In this document: positions 35,214 through 43,519 of the stretch, piece after piece | Layout of the letters: each line of letters opens with the position of its first letter | How positions within the stretch are numbered: position 1 is the first letter of the stretch | Assembly (NCBI RefSeq): GCF_001544755.2 | Contig: NZ_FCOF02000025.1 | Coordinates: 29,780-93,779 of the forward strand | Source: Caballeronia catudaia | Lineage (GTDB): Bacteria > Pseudomonadota > Gammaproteobacteria > Burkholderiales > Burkholderiaceae | DNA length: 64,000 nucleotides | Direction of reading: 5' to 3' | Notes under the pieces: model-generated | Databases searched by the model: none | The model's input: only the letters and a program-made list of their open reading frames with translations | Told to the model about the DNA's origin: nothing | Position numbers and translations under genes: made by a program

Positions 35214-35883
35214 GGACACTTTGAAAAAGAACTTGCGCGGCTTCGTGCCCGCGATCCCGTTGATGGCGGCGGGCATCACGACCGCACACGCCGCGGAGGC
35301 CCAGGCGGCAACCCAAACGAAGCCCGCGATCGTCGTGCTGGGCGATAGCCTCTCGGCCGAATACGGTCTGCCGCGCGATACCGGCTGGGTGAATCTCTTG
35401 CGCGAGCGGCTGGCGAAGGAGCGCTTCGATTATAGCGTCGCCAATTCGAGCATCAGCGGCGACACCACGAGCGGCGGGCGCGCGCGCTTGACCGCTGTTC
35501 TCTCGCGTATCAAGCCTGCCGTGGTGATCGTCGAGCTCGGCGCGAACGATGCGCTGCGCGGCGTGCCGCTCGCAACGACGGAGACGAATCTGCGCGGCAT
35601 CGTCGATGCATCGCAGGCCGCGCATGCGAAGGTTTTACTCGTCGGCATGTACGTTCCACCCAATTACGGCCCCGACTATGCGCAAAAGCTCCATGCGGTC
35701 TATGAGCGTATCGCGAAGGACAAGAATGTCGCGCTCGTGCCTTTCCTGCTTGCCGGCATTGCTGACAAGCCTGCCATGTTCCAGGCCGATCAGATTCATC
35801 CGACGGTGCAGGCCCAGCCTTTGCTGCTGAATAACGTCTGGCCAACCTTGAAACCCTTGCTGGGAGCCGCCGCGCTGCATTGA
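35212..35883 (+). CDS. tesA: GDSL-family arylesterase/thioesterase I (TesA-like), exported
   Basis: 223 residues from the ATG at 35212. An N-terminal signal sequence (MDTLKKNLRGFVPAIPLMAA, cut near THA-A) targets the periplasm. SGNH hydrolase blocks are complete: VVLGDSLSAEYGL (block I Ser near 46), Gly in SSISGDTTSGG, GANDALRG (block III Asn) and DQIHPTVQAQ (block V Asp-His). It hydrolyses acyl-thioesters and aryl esters and may act as a lysophospholipase. An alternative ATG at 35188 would lengthen it by eight residues. The head-to-head arrangement with the YbbA-like ATPase mirrors E. coli tesA-ybbA. Confidence 0.92.
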   Translation: MDTLKKNLRGFVPAIPLMAAGITTAHAAEAQAATQTKPAIVVLGDSLSAEYGLPRDTGWVNLLRERLAKERFDYSVANSSISGDTTSGGRARLTAVLSRIKPAVVIVELGANDALRGVPLATTETNLRGIVDASQAAHAKVLLVGMYVPPNYGPDYAQKLHAVYERIAKDKNVALVPFLLAGIADKPAMFQADQIHPTVQAQPLLLNNVWPTLKPLLGAAALH

Positions 35884-36005
35884 CAGCGACGCCGGCCGCG
35901 ACAGCTTTCTTATCGACGCGGAGCACGGCCACGATTCAGATATCTGAGACTTTCGCGTAACTCTTATAACCCGCTCGTCTTTGAGCGACTCTACAAGGAG
36001 GTCAC

Positions 36006-36347
36006 GTGAAATACTTCCCTCTTCTCGCCCTGACCGTTGCGATTTCGGCCTGCGCCGCGCAGCCGCCCGCCGGCGTGCAGCAAGTCGGCACGAGCCAGAA
36101 GGCTCCGAACGAGGTTGCGCAATGTGTCGCACAGAAATGGGCCGATAAATCGCAGCAGCAGGTGGTGTCGCAGGACACGCTTGCGGGCGATAAGGCCGTC
36201 GACGTGTACGTGCCCGGCCAGCAGCCGCCCAACGGCGCAGCGGCCGTCGTGCGTCCGGCGTGGTCCGGTCCGGGAACGTGGGTCGGCTTCCGCGCGTCGG
36301 GCGCGGCCGGCAGCCAGGCGACCGGCGACATTCAGGCGTGTTTGTAA
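36006..36347 (+). CDS. small putative lipoprotein of unknown function
   Basis: 113 residues starting at a GTG preceded by an excellent AAGGAGGT ribosome site seven bases away. The signal peptide MKYFPLLALTVAISAC ends in a lipobox (ISAC, Cys16), so the product is probably a lipoprotein of about 98 residues. The mature part has paired cysteines (QCVAQKW and the C-terminal QACL) that could form a disulfide, a Gln/Pro-rich centre and GPGTWVGFRASG. No family is recognised. It is followed by a strong bidirectional terminator, so it is probably a single-gene transcript. Confidence 0.8.
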   Translation: MKYFPLLALTVAISACAAQPPAGVQQVGTSQKAPNEVAQCVAQKWADKSQQQVVSQDTLAGDKAVDVYVPGQQPPNGAAAVVRPAWSGPGTWVGFRASGAAGSQATGDIQACL

Positions 36348-36372
36348 GCGAAGTTCGCCTGCATTTCAGACA

Positions 36373-36410
36373 AAAGCCCCGCAACCTTTCGGATGCGGGG
36401 CTTTTTCATT
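36373..36410 (+). terminator. bidirectional terminator between the lipoprotein gene and ppiD
   Basis: An 11-bp stem AAAGCCCCGCA/TGCGGGGCTTT, loop of 11 bases, followed by TTTTTCATT on the plus strand and by TTTTGTC on the minus strand, so it can serve both convergent genes. Confidence 0.88.
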
Positions 36411-36428
36411 GTGTCATTGCGGATCGGA

Positions 36429-38351
36429 TCAGTTCGATGTCGGCGGCGGCGACTGGCTCAGCTTGACCTTCGAACGCGCCTTCAACGAGTCGAGATACGC
36501 CTCCATCTCGGCTTGTGCATAGACCTGCGCGACTTGCTGCTGCGCGCCCGCGAGACGATCGGCCGCGACCGGCGCCGCCTTGTCGATTCCATTCACGCGA
36601 TAGATCGCATAGCCGTCCGCGCCGAGGTCCACGCCGACATACGCCGGAAGCTTCGATGCGTCCGCCTTGAAGACCGCGGATAGCGCCGCGGGCGGCAAGC
36701 CTTGCGCATCGTTGCGCGAGACCGTGACGGGCGACGTGAAGCCATCGGTCGACTTCGACTTTTGCAGTTCCGCGAGCTTCGTCTCGCCTTCCTTCTTCGC
36801 CATCGCAGCGGCCATTTCGGCGACGACCTTCTTGCGCACGTCATCCTTCACCACGTCGAACGCGGGAACGCTCGACGCTTTGTAATCAATCACGCGTGCA
36901 GCGACCAGTGTGCTGTTGCCGACATCGATCGCCTGCGTGTTGTTGCGGTCCTTCGCTGCATCGGGTGCGAAGACGGCTGCGAGGAGCTTCGCGTTGTTGA
37001 GCGGGTTGTCCTGCGGCAACTGCGGATTCGGCTTCGGGCCGACCGTCGCGGTCTGGATCGTCAGCTTGTACTTGTCGGCCGCCGGCTGCAGCGACTTCGC
37101 CTTCTCATAGACGAGATCAGTGAAGCCTTGCGCGTCGTCGGCGAAACCCTTCGTGCCTTGCTGGGCCGCGTAGTCCTTGGCGATCGAATCCTTCACTTCA
37201 TCGAATGGCTTCGTGACAGAAGGCTTCACGTCGGTCGCCTCGATGATGTGATAACCGAAGTCCGACTCGACGATATTGCTCACTTCGCCTTTCTTCAGGC
37301 CGAACGCGGCGTCGTCGAAGGCCTTGCCGCCCGCGATCTGACCATGAGCGAAGTAACCGAGGTCGCCGCCCTTGCTCGCGGAACCCGGATCGTCCGAGTT
37401 CTTCTGCGCGATCTGCGCGAACTGGTCCGGATGCGCCTTGACTTGCGCGAGCAGTTCTTCGGCTTTCTGCTTCGCCTTGCCCTTGTCGGCTGCGCTCGCG
37501 TCCTTCGGCGCGTTCACGAGAATATGGCTCGCGCGCACTTCCGCTTCCGTGCGATAGCGCTGGATGTTGTCGTCGTAATACTTCTTCAGATCGGCGTCGC
37601 TCGGCTTCGATGCCCCCGCGATCGTCGACGGTGACAGCACGAGATACTGAATCGTCGCGGTCTCGGGCGTCGCGAAGTCGTTGCGATGCGCTTCGTAGTA
37701 AGCCGTGAGTTGCGCGTCGGTCGGCTGGACCTTCGCGGCGTAGTCGGCCGTGCGCAGCGACAGGCCCTGCACGGAGCGTTTCTGCTCGGCGAGCTCCGTG
37801 AGACTCTGCGCGAGCGATTTCGACGTGAACGACGATCCTTGAATGCTGCCCGGGATCTGCTCGGTCGCGAGCGTGTAGCGCATGCGCTCGTCATATTGCG
37901 CGGGCGTCATGCCCTGCATGGCGAGCAGTTGCTTGTAGCGTTCGAGGTCGATGCTGCCGTCGGGCTTTTTCAGCGACGAGATCACCGGGTCGGACATCAG
38001 CGCGCGACGAACCGCGTCATCCGATGCGGTCAGATGCAGGCGCTGGGTTTCGTCGGCCATCACGCGCTGTTGCACGAGACTGTCGACCATCGCGGCGCGC
38101 GTCTCGGGCGTGTCGAACATCTTGGCGTCGAACTGTGCGCCGAGCATGGAACGCGCGCGGTCCACTTGCTGCCGGAAGGCGCTGTCAAATTCGGCGCGCG
38201 TGATCTTGTGACCGTTGACGCTGGCGACGTAGGAACTCTCGTCGAAGTAATTGCTGAAACCCTGAATCCCTACCATGCCCAGGCCGGGCACGATGATGAG
38301 GATCAGCAAGGCCATCATCAGGCGCTGGTGATTTCGGAAGAAGTCGAGCAT
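36429..38351 (-). CDS. ppiD: periplasmic folding chaperone / peptidylprolyl isomerase PpiD-like
   Basis: 640 residues. MLDFFRNHQRLMMALLILIIVPGLGMVG is an uncleaved N-terminal membrane anchor (near residues 12-30); the rest is periplasmic. A SurA_N-type domain follows (about 35-190), then a parvulin rotamase domain (about 260-365: RASHILVNAPKDA, FAQIAQKNSDDPGSASKGGD, FGYHIIEATDVKP) and a second rotamase-like fold without the key motifs. PpiD assists folding of proteins leaving the Sec translocon. It lies downstream of the lon-hupB-tRNA region, in E. coli also lon-hupB-ppiD. Confidence 0.94.
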   Translation of the reverse strand: MLDFFRNHQRLMMALLILIIVPGLGMVGIQGFSNYFDESSYVASVNGHKITRAEFDSAFRQQVDRARSMLGAQFDAKMFDTPETRAAMVDSLVQQRVMADETQRLHLTASDDAVRRALMSDPVISSLKKPDGSIDLERYKQLLAMQGMTPAQYDERMRYTLATEQIPGSIQGSSFTSKSLAQSLTELAEQKRSVQGLSLRTADYAAKVQPTDAQLTAYYEAHRNDFATPETATIQYLVLSPSTIAGASKPSDADLKKYYDDNIQRYRTEAEVRASHILVNAPKDASAADKGKAKQKAEELLAQVKAHPDQFAQIAQKNSDDPGSASKGGDLGYFAHGQIAGGKAFDDAAFGLKKGEVSNIVESDFGYHIIEATDVKPSVTKPFDEVKDSIAKDYAAQQGTKGFADDAQGFTDLVYEKAKSLQPAADKYKLTIQTATVGPKPNPQLPQDNPLNNAKLLAAVFAPDAAKDRNNTQAIDVGNSTLVAARVIDYKASSVPAFDVVKDDVRKKVVAEMAAAMAKKEGETKLAELQKSKSTDGFTSPVTVSRNDAQGLPPAALSAVFKADASKLPAYVGVDLGADGYAIYRVNGIDKAAPVAADRLAGAQQQVAQVYAQAEMEAYLDSLKARSKVKLSQSPPPTSN

Positions 38352-38647
38352 GCGTAGCGCTGCGTTGTCAGAACAAAACGCTCGATATTACAACAGTGGC
38401 GGGGGAAAAGGCGAAAGGCAGCCGTTGATCGAGTTCTCCGATCGACTGCACGTGCAGGGCGCGAACCATTGCGAGATGGAGATTGTTTTATTTATCAATC
38501 GTTTAACGCACGATCGAATCAATTTGCGCAATCCGCATTTCACGATGCGTATCGACGTTTAGCACTCTTGATCGACCCCGCAGATGTGCGATCCAAAAAC
38601 AAAAAGTCCCGCAAGCATCACAGCGTGCGGGACTTCTTGTTCGATTC
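38352..38647. other. intergenic region between ppiD and tRNA-Asp
   Basis: 296 bases without a gene. It must hold the ppiD promoter; a TGTAAT box on the minus strand near 38386 is a candidate -10 element but lacks a good -35. The right end contains the terminator of the tRNA transcript. Confidence 0.4.
38596..38635 (-). terminator. terminator after tRNA-Asp
   Basis: A 10-bp stem AAGTCCCGCA/TGCGGGACTT followed on the minus strand by TTTGTTTTTGG, 13 bases past the tRNA 3' end. Confidence 0.88.
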
Positions 38648-38724
38648 TGGCGGAGCGGACGGGACTCGAACCCGCGACCCCCGGCGTGACAGGCCGGTAT
38701 TCTAACCAACTGAACTACCGCTCC
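38648..38724 (-). tRNA. tRNA-Asp (anticodon GTC)
   Basis: 77-nt tRNA on the minus strand with encoded CCA. The acceptor stem GGAGCGG/CCGCTCC, D-arm AGTTCAGTTGGTTAGAA, anticodon loop CTGTCAC (GTC) and T-arm GGTTCGAGTCC are all visible. It lies 26 bases downstream of tRNA-Val and is probably processed from the same transcript. Confidence 0.97.
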
Positions 38725-38750
38725 TGGGTAGCGCGCAATGAACCGAGACC

Positions 38751-38826
38751 TGGTGGGTGCTGAGAGGCTCGAACTCCCGACCTACGCCTTGTAAGGGCGC
38801 CGCTCTACCAACTGAGCTAAGCACCC
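38751..38826 (-). tRNA. tRNA-Val (anticodon TAC)
   Basis: 76-nt tRNA on the minus strand with encoded CCA. Acceptor stem GGGTGCT/AGCACCC, D-arm TAGCTCAGTTGGTAGAGC, anticodon loop CTTACAA (TAC, reads GUA) and T-arm GAGTTCGAGCC. It lies 76 bases downstream of hupB with no terminator between. Confidence 0.97.
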
Positions 38827-38902
38827 GGTCCGCAAATTCATCTGGTTTGCGCTGCGCCGAATTTCGCGCCCCGTTCGTAGCGCGCTGCATCCAGCGAGTC
38901 CG

Positions 38903-39175
38903 CTAGTTTAGCGCATCCTTCAGTGCTTTGCCAGGGCGAAATTTCGGGACCTTCGCGGCCTTGATCTTGATCGCGTCGCCTGTGCGCGGATTGCGTCCGG
39001 TGCGCGCGGTGCGCTTACCCACGGCGAACGTGCCGAAGCCGACGAGCGTCACCGTGCCGCCCTTCTTCAGCGTCGCACGCACGCCGTCGATGGCCGCGTC
39101 GAGCGCACGGCCGGCCGCGGCCTTGGAGATATCGGCTTGCTGCGCGATATGGTCGATCAGTTCCGTCTTGTTCAT
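38903..39175 (-). CDS. hupB: DNA-binding protein HU (beta type)
   Basis: 90 residues. HU bends and compacts DNA as a nucleoid protein. MNKTELIDHIAQQADISKAAA is split here as the N-terminal helical dimerisation part, followed by the beta-arm signature GFGTFAVGKRTARTGRNPRTG (residues about 46-66, with the intercalating Pro at 63). It is normal length. A strong promoter lies about 110-140 bases upstream. The order lon-hupB is as in E. coli, with two tRNA genes inserted before ppiD. Confidence 0.97.
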   Translation of the reverse strand: MNKTELIDHIAQQADISKAAAGRALDAAIDGVRATLKKGGTVTLVGFGTFAVGKRTARTGRNPRTGDAIKIKAAKVPKFRPGKALKDALN

Positions 39176-39287
39176 GTGATCCCCGAATCAGTATTGGCAC
39201 GTTGTAATCGACTGGTCGAGCATCGACGTCATCATGGATGCCCGCGTCGCTACGACAAGCATCTCGATAAGTCTGGATGCGGCGCTC

Positions 39288-39316
39288 ATTTAACTTAGCC
39301 GAAAGAAGCGTGTCAA
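39288..39316 (-). promoter_or_regulatory. sigma-70 promoter of hupB and the tRNA cluster
   Basis: On the minus strand a perfect -35 TTGACA and a -10 TTAAAT are separated by exactly 17 bases. It lies between the lon terminator and hupB, where a promoter is required. Confidence 0.65.
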
Positions 39317-39390
39317 CGAGGGTTGAGCCTGATCGGGCGCGGTTTGCGGGGCTATTAGAAGACCTCTTCGAAATGCCGCGCAGAAATAGA

Positions 39391-39423
39391 AAAACCCGCG
39401 GAGTGAACCCGCGGGTTTTTAGC
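39391..39423 (-). terminator. rho-independent terminator of lon
   Basis: An 11-bp stem AAAACCCGCGG/CCGCGGGTTTT; A/T runs on both sides make it usable in either direction. It lies about 46 bases past the lon stop. Confidence 0.9.
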
Positions 39424-39468
39424 AACCATCACGCAACACGTCGGCGAACGCAGTGCTGCGCAGAGCGT

Positions 39469-41892
39469 TTAGTGCTTTACGACTTCGCCCGACGCCGGCG
39501 CGTCCTTCTGCGTTTCGGCAGTGACCGGCGTCGCTTTCGCTTCGTCTTCAGGCAGCGACTCCGGCGTGCGCTCCAGCGCCAGTTCCAGCACGCGATCGAT
39601 CCAGCGAACCGGCACGATCTCGATGGCGTTCTTCACGTTGTCGGGGATCTCGGCCAGATCCTTCGTGTTTTCCTCGGGGATCAGCACGAGCTTGATGCCG
39701 CCGCGATGCGCCGCCAGCAGCTTCTCTTTCAACCCGCCGATCGGCAGCACTTCGCCGCGCAGCGTGATTTCGCCCGTCATCGCGACATCCGCGCGAACCG
39801 GAATGCCGGTCAGCACCGACACCAGCGCCGTGGTCATCGCGATACCGGCGGACGGACCGTCCTTCGGCGTCGCGCCTTCCGGCACGTGGATGTGGATGTC
39901 CTTCTTTTCGAACGACTCATCCGTGATGCCGAGTCGACGCGAACGCGAGCGCACGACCGAGCGAGCCGCTTCGACCGACTCCTTCATCACGTCGCCGAGC
40001 GAACCCGTGCGGATCACGCCGCCCTTGCCGGGCATCACCGCCGCTTCGATCGTCAGCAGATCGCCGCCGACTTCCGTCCACGCAAGACCCGTGACCTGAC
40101 CGATCTGGTTTTCCTTCGCTGCCAGACCGAAGTCGTACTTCCGCACGCCGAGGAAGGTATCGAGGTTGGAACCGTCGACCGTGACGGCGCCCTCGGCCTT
40201 CTTCAACAGAAGCATCTTCACGACCTTGCGGCAGATCTTCGAGATTTCACGCTCGAGCGAACGCACACCCGCTTCACGCGTGTAGTAGCGAATGATGTCG
40301 CGGATCGCCTGCTCCGTGACTTCGATCTCGCCCTCCTTCAGGCCGTTGTTGCGCTTCTGCTTCGGCAACAAATAACGTTGCGCGATGCTGACTTTCTCGT
40401 CTTCCGTGTAACCCGACAGACGGATGACTTCCATCCGGTCGAGCAGCGGCGGCGGAATGTTCAGCGAGTTCGACGTCGCGACGAACATCACGTCCGACAG
40501 GTCGAAGTCCACTTCGATATAGTGGTCCGCGAACGTGTGATTCTGTTCCGGATCGAGCACTTCGAGCAGCGCGGAAGCGGGATCGCCGCGGAAATCCATG
40601 CCCATCTTGTCGACTTCGTCGAGCAGGAAGAGCGGATTGCGCACAGCGACTTTCGCGAGGCTTTGCAGAATCTTGCCGGGCATCGAACCGATGTACGTGC
40701 GACGGTGACCGCGAATTTCGGATTCGTCGTGCACGCCGCCGAGCGCCATGCGCACGAACTTGCGATTCGTCGCGCGCGCGATCGACTGACCGAGCGACGT
40801 CTTGCCGACGCCCGGAGGCCCGACGAGGCAGAGAATCGGCGCCTTCACCTTCTCGACACGTTGCTGAACCGCGAGATATTCGAGAATGCGTTCCTTGACC
40901 TTTTCGAGGCCGAAGTGGTCTTCATCGAGCACGCGCTCGGCGTTCGTGAGGTCGTTGTTGACCTTGCTCTTCTTGCGCCACGGCAAGCCGATCAGCGTGT
41001 CGATGTAATTGCGCACGACCGTCGCTTCCGCGGACATCGGCGACATCAGCTTGAGCTTCTTGAGCTCGGCGTCGGCCTTCTTCTTGGCTTCCTTCGGCAT
41101 ACGCGCGGCGGTGATGCGCTTCTCGAGCTCCTCGAGATCCGCGCCCTCTTCGCCTTCGCCCAATTCCTTCTGGATCGCCTTGACCTGCTCGTTGAGGTAG
41201 TACTCGCGCTGGCTCTTTTCCATCTGGCGCTTCACGCGGCCACGAATACGCTTCTCGACCTGAAGGATGTCGATTTCGGCTTCGAGCTGGGCGAGCAGAT
41301 GTTCGAGACGCTCGATCACAGGGAACATCTCGAGAATGTGCTGTTTCTGATCGAGCTTGAGCGGCAGATGCGCGGCGATGGTGTCGGCAAGTCGACCCGC
41401 TTCGTCGATGCCCGACAGCGACGTCAGGATTTCCGGCGGAATCTTCTTGTTGAGCTTCACGTACTGATCGAACTGCGAGACGATCGCGCGGCGCAGCGCT
41501 TCCGTTTCAGCGCTGTCGGCGTGATCGGGCTCGAGCGGCATCACGTCGCACGAGAATTGCGTTTCCTGTTCTTCGATCGAGAGCGTTTTCGCGCGCTGCA
41601 GGCCTTCGACAAGCACCTTCACCGTGCCGTCGGGCAGCTTCAGCATTTGCAGGATGTTGGCGACACATCCCACTTCGTACATGTCCTTTTCGGTCGGCTC
41701 GTCCTTCGCCGCCGTTTTCTGGGCGACGAGCATGATGTGCTTGCCGCCTTCCATCGCGGCTTCGAGGGCCTTGATCGACTTGGGCCGCCCCACGAAGAGC
41801 GGAATCACCATATGCGGGAAAACGACTACGTCGCGCAGCGGGAGCAGCGGCAGCGTAATGCGTTCCTGCGGGAGGAGTTGGGTTCCTGACAT
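39469..41892 (-). CDS. lon: ATP-dependent endopeptidase Lon
   Basis: 807 residues. Lon degrades misfolded and regulatory proteins in the cytoplasm. The N-terminal substrate domain (about 10-200) is followed by the AAA+ domain with Walker A LVGPPGVGKTSLGQ (near 357) and Walker B FLLDEVDKM (near 423), and the C-terminal protease domain with catalytic Ser681 in PKDGPSAGIAM and Lys724 in GGLKEK. The Ser-Lys spacing of 43 matches E. coli Lon. The C-terminal tail is acidic and alanine-rich. It has its own promoter and terminator, separated by 184 bases from clpX. Confidence 0.97.
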   Translation of the reverse strand: MSGTQLLPQERITLPLLPLRDVVVFPHMVIPLFVGRPKSIKALEAAMEGGKHIMLVAQKTAAKDEPTEKDMYEVGCVANILQMLKLPDGTVKVLVEGLQRAKTLSIEEQETQFSCDVMPLEPDHADSAETEALRRAIVSQFDQYVKLNKKIPPEILTSLSGIDEAGRLADTIAAHLPLKLDQKQHILEMFPVIERLEHLLAQLEAEIDILQVEKRIRGRVKRQMEKSQREYYLNEQVKAIQKELGEGEEGADLEELEKRITAARMPKEAKKKADAELKKLKLMSPMSAEATVVRNYIDTLIGLPWRKKSKVNNDLTNAERVLDEDHFGLEKVKERILEYLAVQQRVEKVKAPILCLVGPPGVGKTSLGQSIARATNRKFVRMALGGVHDESEIRGHRRTYIGSMPGKILQSLAKVAVRNPLFLLDEVDKMGMDFRGDPASALLEVLDPEQNHTFADHYIEVDFDLSDVMFVATSNSLNIPPPLLDRMEVIRLSGYTEDEKVSIAQRYLLPKQKRNNGLKEGEIEVTEQAIRDIIRYYTREAGVRSLEREISKICRKVVKMLLLKKAEGAVTVDGSNLDTFLGVRKYDFGLAAKENQIGQVTGLAWTEVGGDLLTIEAAVMPGKGGVIRTGSLGDVMKESVEAARSVVRSRSRRLGITDESFEKKDIHIHVPEGATPKDGPSAGIAMTTALVSVLTGIPVRADVAMTGEITLRGEVLPIGGLKEKLLAAHRGGIKLVLIPEENTKDLAEIPDNVKNAIEIVPVRWIDRVLELALERTPESLPEDEAKATPVTAETQKDAPASGEVVKH

Positions 41893-41956
41893 TTCATTTC
41901 CCCATTAATGGAATCAATTCAGACGTAAGTAAGGCCGTTCAGAGCTATTGCAAGCC

Positions 41957-41985
41957 TTTATCGGAAGGGAAAAGTCGTTAGTCAA
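41957..41985 (-). promoter_or_regulatory. candidate promoter of lon
   Basis: On the minus strand -35 TTGACT and -10 GATAAA are spaced by 17 bases, about 65 bases upstream of the lon ATG. No convincing sigma-32 heat-shock promoter was found in the same interval, although one would be expected for lon. Confidence 0.45.
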
Positions 41986-42021
41986 AGATCGCGTCAGTCA
42001 TCCACAAGATAAACCGGAAAA

Positions 42022-42057
42022 AATAAAAGGCCGTTCACGTCGCCATGAACGGCCTTT
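42022..42057 (-). terminator. rho-independent terminator of the tig-clpP-clpX operon
   Basis: A 12-bp stem AAAGGCCGTTCA/TGAACGGCCTTT with an eight-base loop lies 20 bases past the clpX stop, followed on the minus strand by TATTTTTTCC. Confidence 0.9.
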
Positions 42058-42076
42058 CGCCGACACACAGCCTGCT

Positions 42077-43348
42077 TCAGTTCGAACCCGCTACTTTCGG
42101 TGCGTCTTCGTAGATGAGCAGCGGTTTGCCGTCGCCGTCGATGGTGTTGTCGTCGACGATCACCTTCGAAACGCCCTTCATGGTCGGCAGTTCGTACATC
42201 ACGTCGAGCAACGCTTGTTCCAGAATCGAACGCAGCCCGCGCGCGCCGGTCTTGCGGCGAATAGCCTTCTGCGCGATGGCCTGGAGCGCCGCCGGACGGA
42301 TTTCCAGTTCGACGCGCTCCATCGCGAAGAGCTTGTGATACTGCTTCACGAGCGCGTTCTTCGGCTCGATCAGAATCTTCACGAGCGCGGCTTCGTCGAG
42401 CTTGCCGAGCGTCGCCACGACGGGCAGACGGCCGATCAGCTCGGGAATCAGACCGAACTTGATCAGATCTTCCGGTTCGACTTCACGGAGCACTTCGCCC
42501 GCGTCGCGTTCCTGCTTGCTCTTCACGCTCGCGCCGAAACCGATTCCGGTTTTCTCAGTGCGATCGGTGATGACCTTCTCGAGCCCGTCGAACGCACCGC
42601 CGCAGACGAACAGGATGTTGGTCGTATCAACCTGGATGAAGTCCTGATTCGGGTGCTTGCGTCCGCCTTGCGGCGGCACAGACGCCATCGTGCCTTCGAT
42701 CAGCTTGAGCAGCGCCTGCTGGACGCCCTCGCCCGACACGTCGCGCGTGATGGACGGGTTATCCGACTTGCGGCTGATCTTGTCGATTTCGTCGATGTAA
42801 ACGATTCCGCGCTGCGCCTTGTCGACTTCGTAATTGCAGTTTTGCAGCAGCTTCTGAATGATGTTCTCGACGTCCTCGCCGACATAGCCGGCTTCGGTCA
42901 GCGTCGTGGCATCGGCAATCACGAACGGCACATTCAGCATGCGCGCAAGCGTCTGCGCGAGCAACGTCTTGCCCGATCCAGTAGGCCCGATCAAGAGAAT
43001 GTTGCTCTTCGACAGCTCGATTTCGTCCTTCTTGTCGAGATGCTTGAGCCGCTTGTAGTGGTTGTACACGGCCACCGCGAGAATTTTCTTCGCGCGTTCC
43101 TGGCCGATCACGTACTGATTGAGGATATCGCTGATTTCCTGCGGGCTCGGCAGGTCGGACTTGGTCAGCCCGGCCTCCTCTGCTGCGCCGGCCGCCTCGT
43201 CGCGAATGATCTCGTTGCACAGATCGATGCATTCATCACAGATGAACACCGACGGCCCAGCGATGAGCTTCTTCACCTCATGCTGGCTTTTTCCGCAGAA
43301 CGAGCAATACAGCAGCTTTTCGCTGCTGGAACCTTTTTTGTCCGCCAT
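42077..43348 (-). CDS. clpX: ATP-dependent Clp protease ATPase subunit ClpX
   Basis: 423 residues. Unfolds and feeds substrates to ClpP. The N-terminal zinc domain has the four-cysteine pattern YCSFCGKS...FICDECIDLC (residues about 15-43). The AAA+ core has Walker A LIGPTGSGKTLLAQ (near 120), Walker B IVYIDEIDKI (near 185), the ClpP-binding IGF loop in KTGIGFGASV (near 270) and sensor 2 in TGARGLRSI (near 371). It follows clpP after 171 bases, and a terminator follows it. Confidence 0.98.
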   Translation of the reverse strand: MADKKGSSSEKLLYCSFCGKSQHEVKKLIAGPSVFICDECIDLCNEIIRDEAAGAAEEAGLTKSDLPSPQEISDILNQYVIGQERAKKILAVAVYNHYKRLKHLDKKDEIELSKSNILLIGPTGSGKTLLAQTLARMLNVPFVIADATTLTEAGYVGEDVENIIQKLLQNCNYEVDKAQRGIVYIDEIDKISRKSDNPSITRDVSGEGVQQALLKLIEGTMASVPPQGGRKHPNQDFIQVDTTNILFVCGGAFDGLEKVITDRTEKTGIGFGASVKSKQERDAGEVLREVEPEDLIKFGLIPELIGRLPVVATLGKLDEAALVKILIEPKNALVKQYHKLFAMERVELEIRPAALQAIAQKAIRRKTGARGLRSILEQALLDVMYELPTMKGVSKVIVDDNTIDGDGKPLLIYEDAPKVAGSN

Positions 43349-43519
43349 AAATGTGTAAGCCTCCGGACACTCTTGTTACATGATACGCGCTTCGATTTCC
43401 ATACGCAGAATCACACCTGCGAGGGCGAACGAAGCGCGTCTGGCGTTGCGCCACACGCGCGACTTCCTTACTGTGCCGGCTCGTCTCCGAACGCCGGCGC
43501 GGCGCCGCTCCGGACGCCT

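Noticed and set aside
39277..41889. An 870-codon plus-strand frame opposite lon
   Set aside because: It mirrors lon almost exactly and shows no recognisable domain.
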